A stretch of 64,000 bases of DNA. Origin: Gadus chalcogrammus. Taxonomy: Eukaryota > Chordata > Actinopteri > Gadiformes > Gadidae. Where the stretch lies: the NCBI RefSeq assembly GCF_026213295.1, contig NC_079415.1, positions 34,096,530 to 34,160,529 on the forward strand, given 5' to 3'. The position numbers and the translations under genes are program-made. A model generated the notes under the pieces. The model did no database searches. It was not told the DNA's origin and saw only the letters and a list, made by a program, of their open reading frames with translations. Of the stretch, positions 33,701-45,800 are shown one piece after another (position 1 is the first letter of the stretch; each line of letters starts with the position of its first letter).

Positions 33701-36700
33701 TGGAAGTGGAATACATTAGTTTTGAGTAGAATCAACAATGTAAGGTCAAAAACACAGTTGTTGGTCGAAAAGTGATTCTAGCGCTCTGAAAAGAATTGTG
33801 CAGGTATAAAAACAAGAAATGTTGGTATCTCTGTCAATTTCAATGCAAACGTGTTACAAAGCTTACCAAAGGGTTATTGGGCCATACTCCACTATTTGGA
33901 AGTGGAATATATTAGTTTTGAGCAAAATCAACAATGTAAGGTCAAAAACACGTTGTTGGTCGAAAAGTGATTCTAGCGCTCTGAAAAGCATTTGGCACGC
34001 ATAAAAACAAGAAATGTTGATATCTCTGTTCGTTTCAGAAAAACAAGTCAAAAACACATTGTTGGTCAAAAAGTGATTCTAACGCTCTGAAAAGCATTTT
34101 GCCGGCATAAAAACAATAAATGTTGGTATCTCTGTCAATTTCAATGCAAACATGTTACTAAGCTTACCAAAGGGTAATAGGGCCATACTCCACCATTTGG
34201 AAGGGGAATACATTAGTTTTGAGCAAAATCAACAATATAAGGTTAAAGACACATTGTTGGTCAAAAAGTGATTCTAGCACTCTGAAAAGCATTTTGCAAG
34301 CGTAAAAACCAAAAATGTTGATATCTGTCAATTTCAATGCAAACGTGTTATTAAGCTTACCAAAGGGTTATAGGGCCATACTCCACTATTTGGAAGTGGA
34401 ATACATTAGTTTTGAGCAAAATCAACAATATAAGGTCAAAGACACATTGTTGGTCAAAAAGTGATTCTAGCGCTCTGAAAAAGCATTTGGCACGCATAAA
34501 AACAAGAAATGTTGATATCTCTGTTCGTTTCAGAAAAACAAGTCAAAAACACATTGTTGGTCAAAAAGTGATTCTAGCGCTCTGAAAAGCATTTTGCACG
34601 CATAAAAACAAGAAATGTTGATATCTGTCAATTTCAATGCAAACGTGTTACTAAGCTTACCATAGGGTTATAGGGCCATACTCCACTATTTGGAAGTGGA
34701 ATATATTAGTTTTGAGCAAAATCAATAATATAAGGTCAAAGACACATTGTTGGTCAAAAAGTGATTCTAGTGCTCTGAAAAGAATTTTGCAGGTATAAAA
34801 ACAAGAAATGTTGGTATCTCTGTCAATTTCAATGCAAACGTGTTACTAAGCTTACCAAAGGGTTATAGGGCCATACTCCACTATTTGGAAGTGGAATATA
34901 TTAGTTTTGAGCAAAATCAACAATAGTAAGGTCAAAAACACGTTGTTGGTCGAAAAGTGATTCTAGCGCTCTGAAAAGCATTTGGAACGCATAAAAACAA
35001 GAAATGTTGATTTTTCTGTTCATTTCAGAAAACAAGTCGAAAACACATTGTTGGTCAAAAAGTGATTCTAGCGCTCTGAAAAGCATTTTGCAAGCGTAAA
35101 AACCAAAAATGTTGATATCTGTCAATTTCAATGCAAACGTGTTATTAAGCTTACCAAAGGGTTATAGGGCCATACTCCACTATTTGGAAGTGGAATACAT
35201 TAGTTTTGAGCAAAATCAACAATATAAGGTCAAAGACACATTGTTGGTCAAAAAGTGATTCTAGCGCTCTGAAAAACATTTGGCACGCATAAAAACAAGA
35301 AATGTTGATATTTCTGTTCGTTTCAGAAAAACAAGTCAAAAACACATTGTTGGTCAAAAAGTGATTCTAAGCGCTCTTAAAAGAATTTTGCCGGCATAAA
35401 AATAATAAATGTTGGTATCTCTGTCAATTTCAATGCAAACGTGTTACTAAGCTTACCAAAGGGTAAAGGGCCATACTCCACTATTTGGAAGTGGAATACA
35501 TTAGTTTTGAGCAAAATCAACAATATAAGGTCAAAAACACGTTGTTGGTCGAAAAGTGATTCTAGCGCTCTGAAAAGAATTGTGCAGGTATAAAAACAAG
35601 AAATGTTGGTATCTCTGTCAATTTCAATGCAAACGTGTTACAAAGCTTACCAAAGGGTTATTGGGCCATACTCCACTATTTGGAAGTGGAATATATTAGT
35701 TTTGAGCAAAATCAACAATGTAAGGTCAAAAACACGTTGTTGGTCGAAAAGTGATTCTAGCGCTCTGAAAAGCATTTTGCAAGCGTAAAAACCAAAAATG
35801 TTGATATCTGTCAATTTCAATGCAAACGTGTTATTAAGCTTACCAAAGGGTTATAGGGCCATACTCCACTATTTGGAAGTGGAATACATTAGTTTTGAGC
35901 AAAATCAACAATATAAGGTCAAAGACACATTGTTGGTCAAAAAGTGATTCTAGCGCTCTGAAAAACATTTGGCACGCATAAAAACAAGAAATGTTGATAT
36001 CTCTGTTCGTTTCAGAAAAACAAGTCAAAAACACATTGTTGGTCAAAAAGTGATTCTAGCGCTCTGAAAAGCATTTTGCACGCATAAAAACAAGAAATGT
36101 TGATATCTGTCAATTTCAATGCAAACGTGTTACTAAGCTTACCATAGGGTTATAGGGCCATGCTCCAATATTTGGAATTGGCATACAATAGTTTTGAGCA
36201 AAATCAATAATGTAAGGTCAAAAACATAATGTTGGTCAAAAAGTGATTCTAGTGCTCTGAAAAGAATTTTGCAGGTATAAAAACAAGAAATGTTGGTATC
36301 TCTGTCAATTTCAATGCAAACGTGTTACTAAGCTTACCAAAGGGTTATAGGGACATACTCCACTATTTGGAAGTGGAATACATTAGTTTTGAGCAAAATC
36401 AACAATATAAGGTCAAAAACACGTTGTTGGTCGAAAAGTGATTCTAGCGCTCTGAAAAGAATTGTGCAGGTATAAAAACAAGAAATGTTGGTATCTCTGT
36501 CAATTTCAATGCAAACGTGTTACAAAGCTTACCAAAGGGTTATTGGGTCATACTCCACTATTTGGAAGTGGAATATATTAGTTTTGAGCAAAATCAACAA
36601 TGTAAGGTCAAAAACACGTTGTTGGTCGAAAAGTGATTCTAGCGCTCTGAAAAGCATTTTGCAAGCGTAAAAAACAAAAATGTTGATATCTGTCAATTTC

Positions 36701-38440
36701 AATGCAAACGTGTTACTAAGCTTACCAAAGGGTAATAGGGCCATACTCCACCATTTGGAAGGGGAATACATTAGTTTTGAGCAAAATCAACAATATAAGG
36801 TCAAAGACACATTGTTGGTCAAAAAGTGATTCTAGCGCTCTGAAAAGCATTTTGCATGCGTAAAAACCAAAAATGTTGATATCTGTCATTTCAATGCAAA
36901 CGTGTGACTAAGCTTACCAAAGGGTTATAGGGCCATACTCCACTATTTGGTAGTGGAATACATTAGTTTTGAGCAAAATCAACAATATAAGGTTAAAAAC
37001 ACATTGTTGGTCAAAAAGTGATTCTAGCGCTCTGAAAAGCATTTGGCACGCATAAAAACAAGAAATGTTGATATCTCTGTTCGTTTCAGAAAAACAAGTC
37101 AAAAACACATTGTTGGTCAAAAAGTGATTCTAGCGCTCTGAAAAGCATTTTGCCGGCATAAAAACAATAAATGTTGGTATCTCTGTCAATTTCAATGCAA
37201 ACAGTGTTACTAAGCTTACCAAAGGGTAATAGGGCCATACTCCACCATTTGGAAGGGGAATACATTAGTTTTGAGCAAAATCAACAATATAAGGTTAAAG
37301 ACACATTGTTGGTCAAAAAGTGATTCTAGCGCTCTGAAAAGCATTTGGCACGCATAAAAACAAGAAATGTTGATTTTTCTGTTCATTTCAGAAAACATGT
37401 CGAAAACACATTGTTGGTCAAAAAGTGATTCTAGCGCTCTGAAAAGAATTGTGCAGGTATAAAAACAAGAAATGTTGGTATCTCTGTCAATTTCAATGCA
37501 AACGTGTTACAAAGCTTACCAAAGGGTTATTGGGCCATACTCCACTATTTGGAAGTGGAATATATTAGTTTTGAGCAAAATCAACAATGTAAGGTCAAAA
37601 ACACGTTGTTGGTCGAAAAGTGATTCTAGCGCTCTGAAAAGCATTTTGCAAGCGTAAAAAACAAAAATGTTGATATCTGTCAATTTCAATGCAAACGTGT
37701 TACTAAGCTTACCAAAGGGTAATAGGGCCATACTCCACCATTTGGAAGGGGAATACATTAGTTTTGAGCAAAATCAACAATATAAGGTCAAAGACACATT
37801 GTTGGTCAAAAAGTGATTCTAGCGCTCTGAAAAGCATTTTGCATGCGTAAAAACCAAAAATGTTGATATCTGTCATTTTCAATGCAAACGTGTGACTAAG
37901 CTTACCAAAGGGTTATAGGGCCATACTCCACTATTTGGTAGTGGAATACATTAGTTTTGAGCAAAATCAACAATATAAGGTTAAAAACACATTGTTGGTC
38001 AAAAAGTGATTCTAGCGCTCTGAAAAGCATTTGGCACGCATAAAAACAAGAAATGTTGATATCTCTGTTCGTTTCAGAAAAACAAGTCAAAAACACATTG
38101 TTGGTCAAAAAGTGATTCTAGCGCTCTGAAAAGCATTTTGCCGGCATAAAAACAATAAATGTTGGTATCTCTGTCAATTTCAATGCAAACATGTTACTAA
38201 GCTTACCAAAGGGTAATAGGGCCATACTCCACCATTTGGAAGGGGAATACATTAGTTTTGAGCAAAATCAACAATATAAGGTCAAAGACACATTGTTGGT
38301 CAAAAAGTGATTCTAGCGCTCTGAAAAGCATTTGGCACGCATAAAAACAAGAAATGTTGATTTTTCTGTTCATTTCAGAAAACATGTCGAAAACACATTG
38401 TTGGTCAAAAAGTGATTCTAGCGCTCTGAAAAGAATTGTG
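30733..38440 (+). repeat. Complex satellite array, second segment
   Basis: The same satellite and orientation as the first segment, resuming at the exact base where copy 1 inserted. It contains a 900-bp period (32123/33023, 32465/33365) and a 987-bp period (36485/37472, 37216/38203). From about 32.8 kb it repeats, unit by unit, the domain beginning near 20.6 kb (offset 12,153-12,156 bp), including private variants. Confidence 0.95.
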
Positions 38441-38444
38441 CAGG

Positions 38445-38633
38445 TGTGGAGTATGTAAATGATGAGACAAGAGACGGAGATGGGTCGAGTCAGCTTTACT
38501 CTCCACTTCAAAACAAACAGAGTGATACTCGCACATGAGTTCAAATCGAAACTGACGTAAACCGGAACTGTTTATCTTAAAGGTACAGTCCCTTGAATGT
38601 GAATGTCTCACACAGTAATTGTGGGTCACCACA
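38445..38633 (-). repeat. 3' LTR of copy 2
   Basis: 189 bp. It differs from the copy 1 LTR by a short change near 38518-38524 (AGAGTGATAC in place of AAGAGATAC). Confidence 0.92.
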
Positions 38634-38754
38634 CAGGCCCCCCCAGAATTCACCCAAACCAACAGGTCCAGACCGAACAGGTAACACACAGAGAACATCG
38701 GACACCCACTAGCGTTAAACAGAATACACTAGTACAAAACAGTCCCTAGAAAAA

Positions 38755-41700
38755 TCAACGCCTAGGGGGGCGGACCAGGCGGCCAGAACGGCTGCGCCTA
38801 ACAGGAGAAGGGCAAGAGGCAGGAGCAGGTGTCGAGGCCGCCGCAGGATCAGGGGTCGAGGCTGCCGCAGGCGGGCGCCCCCGCCGCGGGGGCTGAGCCA
38901 GCTGGAGCGGTTCGCCAACATCCACATGAGCAGGCTTGAGCCGGTCTATAGCCACCCGCTCAGGCCTGCCCCCCATATCCACGACAAAGTTCTTAGGCCC
39001 ACCCTCCAAGACGCGGAAGGGCCCATCGTAGGGGGGCCGCAGCGGGGTACGGTGGCCATCGTGGCGGATGAAGACGTACTTGGCCGACGGTAAATCCCTG
39101 GGAACGTAGGACCGGGGGAGGCCATGGCGAGACGTCGGAACGGGAATGAAAGCGTCCGCAATGTCCCGGGACGCAGCACGATGGGAGGCAGCCGACCAGG
39201 GGGCCGTGGCGTCCGGAAGAAACTCCCCAGGGACGCGCAGGGGCTGGCCGTACACCAGCTCTGCCGACGAGGCCTGAAGATCGTCCTTGGGGGCGGAGCG
39301 AAGGCCCAGCATAACCCACGGGAGGCGGTCAGCCCAGTCGCCGCCCGTAAGGCTGGCCCTGAGCGCGGCCTTCATGTCCCGATGAAACCGCTCGCAAAGC
39401 CCGTTGCTCTGGGGGTTATAGGCTGTGGTGCGGTGGACCTTCACCCCCAGGACCCCGGCGACCGCAGTCCAAAGCTCCGACGTGAACTGCGGCCCCCGGT
39501 CTGAGGAAATGTCTGACGGTGTGCCGAAACGGGCCACCCAAGCCATAACGAACGCCCGGGCCACCTCAGCTGCTGTAGTGGAGGACAGGGGAACCACTTC
39601 TGGCCACCTGGTGGTCCGGTCCACCATGGTGAGGAGGTAGGTGTAACCACGGGAGGGTGAAAGCGGGCCCACCAGGTCCACATTCACGTGGTCGAAACGC
39701 CTCTCCGGCACTTTGAAGAGTGCCAAGGGGGCTTTGGTATGCCGAGTCACCTTCGCACGCTGGCACGCCACACAGACAGCAGCCCAGGCCCTGACGTCCT
39801 TCCGCAGGCCCGGCCAGACGAACTTGGCCCCCACGAGCTTGGCAGAGGCCTTCACCCCAGGGTGGGAAAGGCTGTGGATCGTGTCGAACACCTTACGCCT
39901 CCAGCCAGCAGGCACCATGGGGCGCGGTTGGCCAGTAGAGACGTCGCAGAGGAGCGCGGTGTTGGCCGTGCCAAACACCACATCCTCCATAAGGAGTGCC
40001 GTGGGGGCTGTCCTGTAGGCCTGCACCTCAGAGTCAATAGCCTGATCCCCAGCCATAGCTGCGTAGTCGAGGCCCAAGTGGACGGAACCAACAACCACCC
40101 GAGAGAGGCAGTCGGCTACAAAATTGTCTTTGCCGGCCACATGCTGAACGTCGGTGGTGTACTCCGAGATGGCGGAGAGCTGACGCTGCTGTCGACCAGA
40201 CCATGGCTCCGAAGATTTCGCCATGGCGAACGTCAGCGGCTTGTGGTCAACAAAAGCCGTGAACCGACGGCCCTCCAGCAGGAAGCGGAAATGACGGGTG
40301 GCGAGGAAAAGAGCCAGGAGCTCCCTGTCGAAAGCGCTGTATTTCCTCTCGTTGTCGCGGAGCTTCCTGCTGAAAAAGGCCAGCGGTTGCCAGGCTCCGC
40401 CCACCCACTGCTCACACACGGCCCCCACGGCGTAATCAGAGGCGTCCGTAGTAAGAGCAACAGGGGCGGTCGGAGACGGGTGCGCCAGCAGAGCAGCGTT
40501 GGCCAACGCGGTTTTGGCAGCATCGAAAGCAGCCGTCATTTCCGTGGACCAATCCAACACGTCTGCAGGCTTCCTGCCCCGCAAGGCGTTGTACAAGGGT
40601 CGCATGAGCTGGGCCGCATGGGGAAGGAAACGGTTATAGAAGTTCACCATGCCCAGGAACTCCTGCAGGGACTTCACAGTGCGCGGACGTGGGAAGCTGG
40701 CGATGGCGTCCACCTTGGCCGGGAGGGGAACCGCCCCCTGCGGAGTGACGTGGTGGCCGAGGAAGGTAATGGATGACCGGCCAAACTCGCACTTGGCCGG
40801 GTTGACAATGAGACCATGCTCACTGAGCCGACCGAACAGCTGCCGTAGATGCGTCAGGTGGTCGTCCGCGGACGCACTGGCAACAAGGATGTCATCCAGA
40901 TAGACGAACAGGAACGGCATGTCCCGCAGCACAGAATCCATGAGGCGCTGGAACGTCTGCGCTGCACCCTTGAGGCCGAAAGGCATTCTCAGGAATTCAA
41001 AAAGTCCAAAGGGCGTGATGACCGCCGTCTTGGGGACATCCTGCGGGCGGACGGGCACCTGATGGTAACCGCGCACCAGGTCCACCTTAGAAAAGACGGC
41101 GGCGCCAGCCAGGTGGGCGGTGAAATCCTGAATGTGCGGTACCGGGTACCGGTCGGGGGTGGTGGCGTTATTCAAGCGACGGAAATCACCACACGGACGC
41201 CAACCGCCATCAGCCTTGGTCACCATGTGCAGGGGGGAGGCCCACGGACTTTTAGAACGGCGTACGATGCCGAGGCGCTCCATGGTGGCAAACTCCTCCC
41301 TGGCGATCGCGAGCTTGGCGGAGTCCAGGCGGCGGGCCCGTGCATAGACCGGGGGGCCAACCGTGGTGATGTAGTGCTCCACACCATGCTTAGCCACAGC
41401 CGATGAAAACGTTGGCGTGGTGATGTCAGGAAACTCAGCCAGCAGGCGTTGATACAGGTCCCCGGTGGCAAACGTGTTCGCAAGACAAAGCCCCCCCACC
41501 CCCCCCAGCGTGCAGGGGAACGAAGCAAAGGAGAGGGCGTCGATCAGGCGGCAGTTCGTAACATCCACCAGCAGCCTGTATGCGCAGAGGAAATCCGCCC
41601 CCAGGAGTGGCGTAGACACGGCAGCCATGACGAAATCCCAACCAAAACGCCGGCCGCCGAAACACACATCCACATACCTCGTGCCGTAGGTACGAATGGG

Positions 41701-41967
41701 TGTGCCGTTGGCGGCGTCCATCGGGGGGCCATGGCCGCCAGCCATAGTGTCCACAGGCGTCGCCGGCAGGATGCTGCGCTGAGCCCCAGAATCAACCAGC
41801 AGCCGCCGGCCGGACAAGGTGTCAGTGACGAACAACAGCCTGCAGTCCCGACCAGCGCTCACAGCTGTTAATGAGCGCTGGCCCGGGCTTTTCCCGGGGC
41901 CCCAAAACTGCAAGGCTGGCGACACTGCTTGGCTTTGGCCCCGAACCTGGCGTGGTAGTAACAACAC
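38755..41967 (-). CDS. pol: Pol polyprotein, copy 2 (PR-RT-RH-IN)
   Basis: An intact 1070-codon frame counted from a GTG, with the same domains and catalytic residues as copy 1. It differs in two residues that I could find: 153 (Met in copy 1, Thr here) and 1040 (Gly in copy 1, Asp here), neither in a catalytic motif. It overlaps gag in the -1 frame and has no ATG of its own. Confidence 0.95.
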   Translation of the reverse strand: MLLLPRQVRGQSQAVSPALQFWGPGKSPGQRSLTAVSAGRDCRLLFVTDTLSGRRLLVDSGAQRSILPATPVDTMAGGHGPPMDAANGTPIRTYGTRYVDVCFGGRRFGWDFVMAAVSTPLLGADFLCAYRLLVDVTNCRLIDALSFASFPCTLGGVGGLCLANTFATGDLYQRLLAEFPDITTPTFSSAVAKHGVEHYITTVGPPVYARARRLDSAKLAIAREEFATMERLGIVRRSKSPWASPLHMVTKADGGWRPCGDFRRLNNATTPDRYPVPHIQDFTAHLAGAAVFSKVDLVRGYHQVPVRPQDVPKTAVITPFGLFEFLRMPFGLKGAAQTFQRLMDSVLRDMPFLFVYLDDILVASASADDHLTHLRQLFGRLSEHGLIVNPAKCEFGRSSITFLGHHVTPQGAVPLPAKVDAIASFPRPRTVKSLQEFLGMVNFYNRFLPHAAQLMRPLYNALRGRKPADVLDWSTEMTAAFDAAKTALANAALLAHPSPTAPVALTTDASDYAVGAVCEQWVGGAWQPLAFFSRKLRDNERKYSAFDRELLALFLATRHFRFLLEGRRFTAFVDHKPLTFAMAKSSEPWSGRQQRQLSAISEYTTDVQHVAGKDNFVADCLSRVVVGSVHLGLDYAAMAGDQAIDSEVQAYRTAPTALLMEDVVFGTANTALLCDVSTGQPRPMVPAGWRRKVFDTIHSLSHPGVKASAKLVGAKFVWPGLRKDVRAWAAVCVACQRAKVTRHTKAPLALFKVPERRFDHVNVDLVGPLSPSRGYTYLLTMVDRTTRWPEVVPLSSTTAAEVARAFVMAWVARFGTPSDISSDRGPQFTSELWTAVAGVLGVKVHRTTAYNPQSNGLCERFHRDMKAALRASLTGGDWADRLPWVMLGLRSAPKDDLQASSAELVYGQPLRVPGEFLPDATAPWSAASHRAASRDIADAFIPVPTSRHGLPRSYVPRDLPSAKYVFIRHDGHRTPLRPPYDGPFRVLEGGPKNFVVDMGGRPERVAIDRLKPAHVDVGEPLQLAQPPRRGRPPAAASTPDPAAASTPAPASCPSPVRRSRSGRLVRPPRR

Positions 41968-42659
41968 CCGTCGTCATGCTGTCGGCGGGCGGTCACAGCG
42001 GCTGCGGTGTCCGGGTCGTATCCCTGCGGCGGAAACGGGGCCGATGTGTGCTGGGGGGGCAACAGCGCATGAACAAACTGCTGCCTGTTGGCGAGGAAAA
42101 TCCTGTCGGCCTCTACAGCCACCGCCCGGTAGTCCTTGGAGGCAAAGAGGGGTGAGCTGGCCAGTGCGGTGCGCACGGGTGCTGGAAGCTGCCGCAGGAA
42201 GATGTGGGCGAAAAGGAAGGAGGGATCCGCCGAGCCCAGCACAGCCAGCATCCTCTCCATCAACTCGGACGGCTTGCCGTCGCCCAGGCCGTTCAGGGAA
42301 AGCAGGCGGTCCGCCTTCTCCAGCTCCGACAGTTCAAAGAGGTTCACGAGGAACGCCTTGAGCGCGTCGTACTTGCCGACAGCTGGAGGAGCCTCCAACC
42401 GCGCCATACACCTGGCCGTCGTCGAGGCATCTAAGGCTGCTACCACGTGGAAATACCTAGTCACGTCCTGTGTTATTCCTCTCAGCTGGAACTGGGCTTC
42501 GATATGCTGGAACCACGACCGTGGGTTGTTCTGCCAGAAGTCCGGTAACTTGACGGTGGCAGCATAGATAGCGCCGACGTTCGCCGCGTCGATAGCCGCA
42601 CCGCCAGCGGCGGCCGGCGCCGCGGCGGGCGCGTTGTTATCACCGTCGATGTGAAACAT
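41868..42659 (-). CDS. gag: Gag polyprotein, copy 2
   Basis: 263 residues, identical by eye to gag of copy 1, including the C-terminal CHCC motif. A one-base insertion upstream (in the primer binding site) shifts the upstream frame and ends the spurious N-terminal extension seen in copy 1. This supports the ATG at 42659 as the true start. Confidence 0.9.
   Translation of the reverse strand: MFHIDGDNNAPAAAPAAAGGAAIDAANVGAIYAATVKLPDFWQNNPRSWFQHIEAQFQLRGITQDVTRYFHVVAALDASTTARCMARLEAPPAVGKYDALKAFLVNLFELSELEKADRLLSLNGLGDGKPSELMERMLAVLGSADPSFLFAHIFLRQLPAPVRTALASSPLFASKDYRAVAVEADRIFLANRQQFVHALLPPQHTSAPFPPQGYDPDTAAAVTARRQHDDGCCYYHARFGAKAKQCRQPCSFGAPGKARASAH
41889..41895 (-). promoter_or_regulatory. 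Candidate -1 ribosomal frameshift heptamer, copy 2
   Basis: GGGAAAA on the element strand in the same frame relation to gag and pol as in copy 1. Confidence 0.65.
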
Positions 42660-42697
42660 TTTACAGTCGTATCCAACTCGCGTCGGGGGTCACCAAT

Positions 42698-42885
42698 TGT
42701 GGAGTATGTAAATGATGAGACAAGAGACGGAGATGGGTCGAGTCAGCTTTACTCTCCACTTCAAAACAAACGAGTGATACTCGCACATGAGTTCAAATCG
42801 AAACTGACGTAAACCGGAACTGTTTATCTTAAAGGTACAGTCCCTTGAATGTGAATGTCTCACACAGTAATTGTGGGTCACCACA
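42698..42885 (-). repeat. 5' LTR of copy 2
   Basis: 188 bp. It has GAGTGATAC where copy 1 has AAGAGATAC. The adjoining primer binding site reads with five G instead of four in its central run. Confidence 0.92.
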
Positions 42886-42889
42886 CAGG

Positions 42890-45800
42890 TATAAAAACAA
42901 GAAATGTTGGTATCTCTGTCAATTTCAATGCAAACGTGTTACAAAGCTTACCAAAGGGTTATTGGGCCATACTCCACTATTTGGAAGTGGAATATATTAG
43001 TTTTGAGCAAAATCAACAATGTAAGGTCAAAAACACGTTGTTGGTCGAAAAGTGATTCTAGCGCTCTGAAAAGCATTTGGAACGCATAAAAACAAGAAAT
43101 GTTGATTTTTCTGTTCATTTCAGAAAACAAGTCGAAAACACATTGTTGGTCAAAAAGTGATTCTAGCGCTCTGAAAAGCATTTTGCAAGCGTAAAAACCA
43201 AAAATGTTGATATCTGTCAATTTCAATGCAAACGTGTTATTAAGCTTACCAAAGGGTTATAGGGCCATACTCCACTATTTGGAAGTGGAATACATTAGTT
43301 TTGAGCAAAATCAACAATATAAGGTCAAAGACACATTGTTGGTCAAAAAGTGATTCTAGCGCTCTGAAAAACATTTGGCACGCATAAAAACAAGAAATGT
43401 TGATATTTCTGTTTGTTTCAGAAAAACAAGTCAAAAACACATTGTTGGTCAAAAAGTGATTCTAAGCGCTCTGAAAAGAATTTTGCCGGCATAAAAATAA
43501 TAAATGTTGGTATCTCTGTCAATTTCAATGCAAACGTGTTACTAAGCTTACCAAAGGGTTATAGGGCCATACTCCACTATTTGGAAGTGGAATACATTAG
43601 TTTTGAGTAGAATCAACAATATAAGGTCAAAAACACATTGTTGGTCGAAAAGTGATTCTAGCGCTCTGAAAAGAATTGTGCAGGTATAAAAACAAGAAAT
43701 GTTGGTATCTCTGTCAATTTCAATGCAAACGTGTTACTAAAGCTTACCAAAGGGTTATTGGGCCATACTCCACTATTTGGAAGTGGAATATATTAGTTTT
43801 GAGCAAAATCAACAATGTAAGGTCAAAAACACGTTGTTGGTCGAAAAAGTGATTCTAGCGCTCTGAAAAGCATTTTGCAAGCGTAAAAAACAAAAATGTT
43901 GATATCTGTCAATTTCAATGCAAACGTGTTACTAAGCTTACCAAAGGGTAATAGGGCCATACTCCACCATTTGGAAGGGGAATACATTAGTTTTGAGCAA
44001 AATCAACAATATAAGGTCAAAGACACATTGTTGGTCAAAAAGTGATTCTAGCGCTCTGAAAAGCATTTTGCATGCGTAAAAACCAAAAATGTTGATATCT
44101 GTCATTTTCAATGCAAACGTGTGACTAAGCTTACCAAAGGGTTATAGGGCCATACTCCACTATTTGGAAGTGGAATATATTAGTTTTGAGCAAAATCAAC
44201 AATGTAAGGTCGAAAACACATTGTTGGTCAAAAAGGGATTCTAGCGCTCTGAAAAGAATTGTGCAGGTATAAAAACAAGAAATGTTGGTATCTCTGTCAA
44301 TTTCAATGCAAACGTGTTACAAAGCTTACCAAAGGGTTATTGGGCCATACTCCACTATTTGGAAGTGGAATATGTTAGTTTTGAGCAAAATCAACAATGT
44401 AAGGTCAAAGACACAGTTGTTGGTCGAAAAGTGATTCTAGCGCTCTGAAAAGCATTTGGAACGCATAAAAACAAGAAATGTTGATTTTTCTGTTCATTTC
44501 AGAAAACAAGTCGAAAACACATTGTTGGTCAAAAAGTGATTCTAGCGCTCTGAAAAGCATTTTGCAAGCGTAAAAACCAAAAATGTTGATATCTGTCAAT
44601 TTCAATGCAAACGTGTTATTAAGCTTACCAAAGGGTTATAGGGCCATACTCCACTATTTGGAAGTGGAATACATTAGTTTTGAGCAAAATCAACAATATA
44701 AGGTCAAAGACACATTGTTGGTCAAAAAGTGATTCTAGCGCTCTGAAAAGCATTTGGCACGCATAAAAACAAGAAATGTTGATATTTCTGTTCGTTTCAG
44801 AAAAACAAGTCAAAAACACATTGTTGGTCAAAAAGTGATTCTAAGCGCTCTGAAAAGAATTTTGCCGGCATAAAAATAATAAATGTTGGTATCTCTGTCA
44901 ATTTCAATGCAAACGTGTTACTAAGCTTACCAAAGGGTAATAGGGCCATACTCCACCATTTGGAAGGGGAATACATTAGTTTTGAGCAAAATCAACAATA
45001 TAAGGTCAAAGACACATTGTTGGTCAAAAAGTGATTCTAGCGCTCTGAAAAGCATTTGGCACGCATAAAAACAAGAAATGTTGATTTTTCTGTTCATTTC
45101 AGAAAACATGTCGAAAACACATTGTTGGTCAAAAAGTGATTCTAGCGCTCTGAAAAGAATTGTGCAGGTATAAAAACAAGAAATGTTGGTATCTCTGTCA
45201 ATTTCAATGCAAACGTGTTACAAAGCTTACCAAAGGGTTATTAGGGCCATACTCCACTATTTGGAAGTGGAATATATTAGTTTTGAGCAAAATCAACAAT
45301 GTAAGGTCAAAAACACGTTGTTGGTCGAAAAGTGATTCTAGCGCTCTGAAAAGCATTTGGAACGCATAAAAACAAGAAATGTTGATTTTTCTGTTCATTT
45401 CAGAAAACAAGTCGAAAACACATTGTTGGTCAAAAAGTGATTCTAGCGCTCTGAAAAGCATTTTGCAAGCGTAAAAACCAAAAATGTTGATATCTGTCAA
45501 TTTCAATGCAAACGTGTTACTAAGCTTACCAAAGGGTTATAGGGCCATACTCCACTATTTGGAAGTGGAATACATTAGTTTTGAGCAAAATCAACAATAT
45601 AAGGTCAAAGACACATTGTTGGTCAAAAAGTGATTCTAGCGCTCTGAAAAGCATTTGGCACGCATAAAAACAAGAAATGTTGATATTTCTGTTCGTTTCA
45701 GAAAACAAGTCAAAAACACATTGTTGGTCAAAAAGTGATTCTAGCGCTCTGAAAAGAATTTTGCCGGCATAAAAACAATAAATGTTGGTATCTCTGTCAA

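Larger units (their letters stand above)
38445..42885 (-). mobile_element. Full-length Ty3/gypsy LTR retrotransposon, copy 2
   Basis: A 4441-bp element nearly identical to the one at 26290-30728, in the same orientation and at the same base of the satellite unit, with the same CAGG on both sides (38441-38444 and 42886-42889). By eye I found only four substitutions across pol. The LTRs carry small differences from copy 1 and from each other, and the primer binding site has one extra G. Shared flanks show that it arose by duplication of a satellite domain containing the element. Confidence 0.95.
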
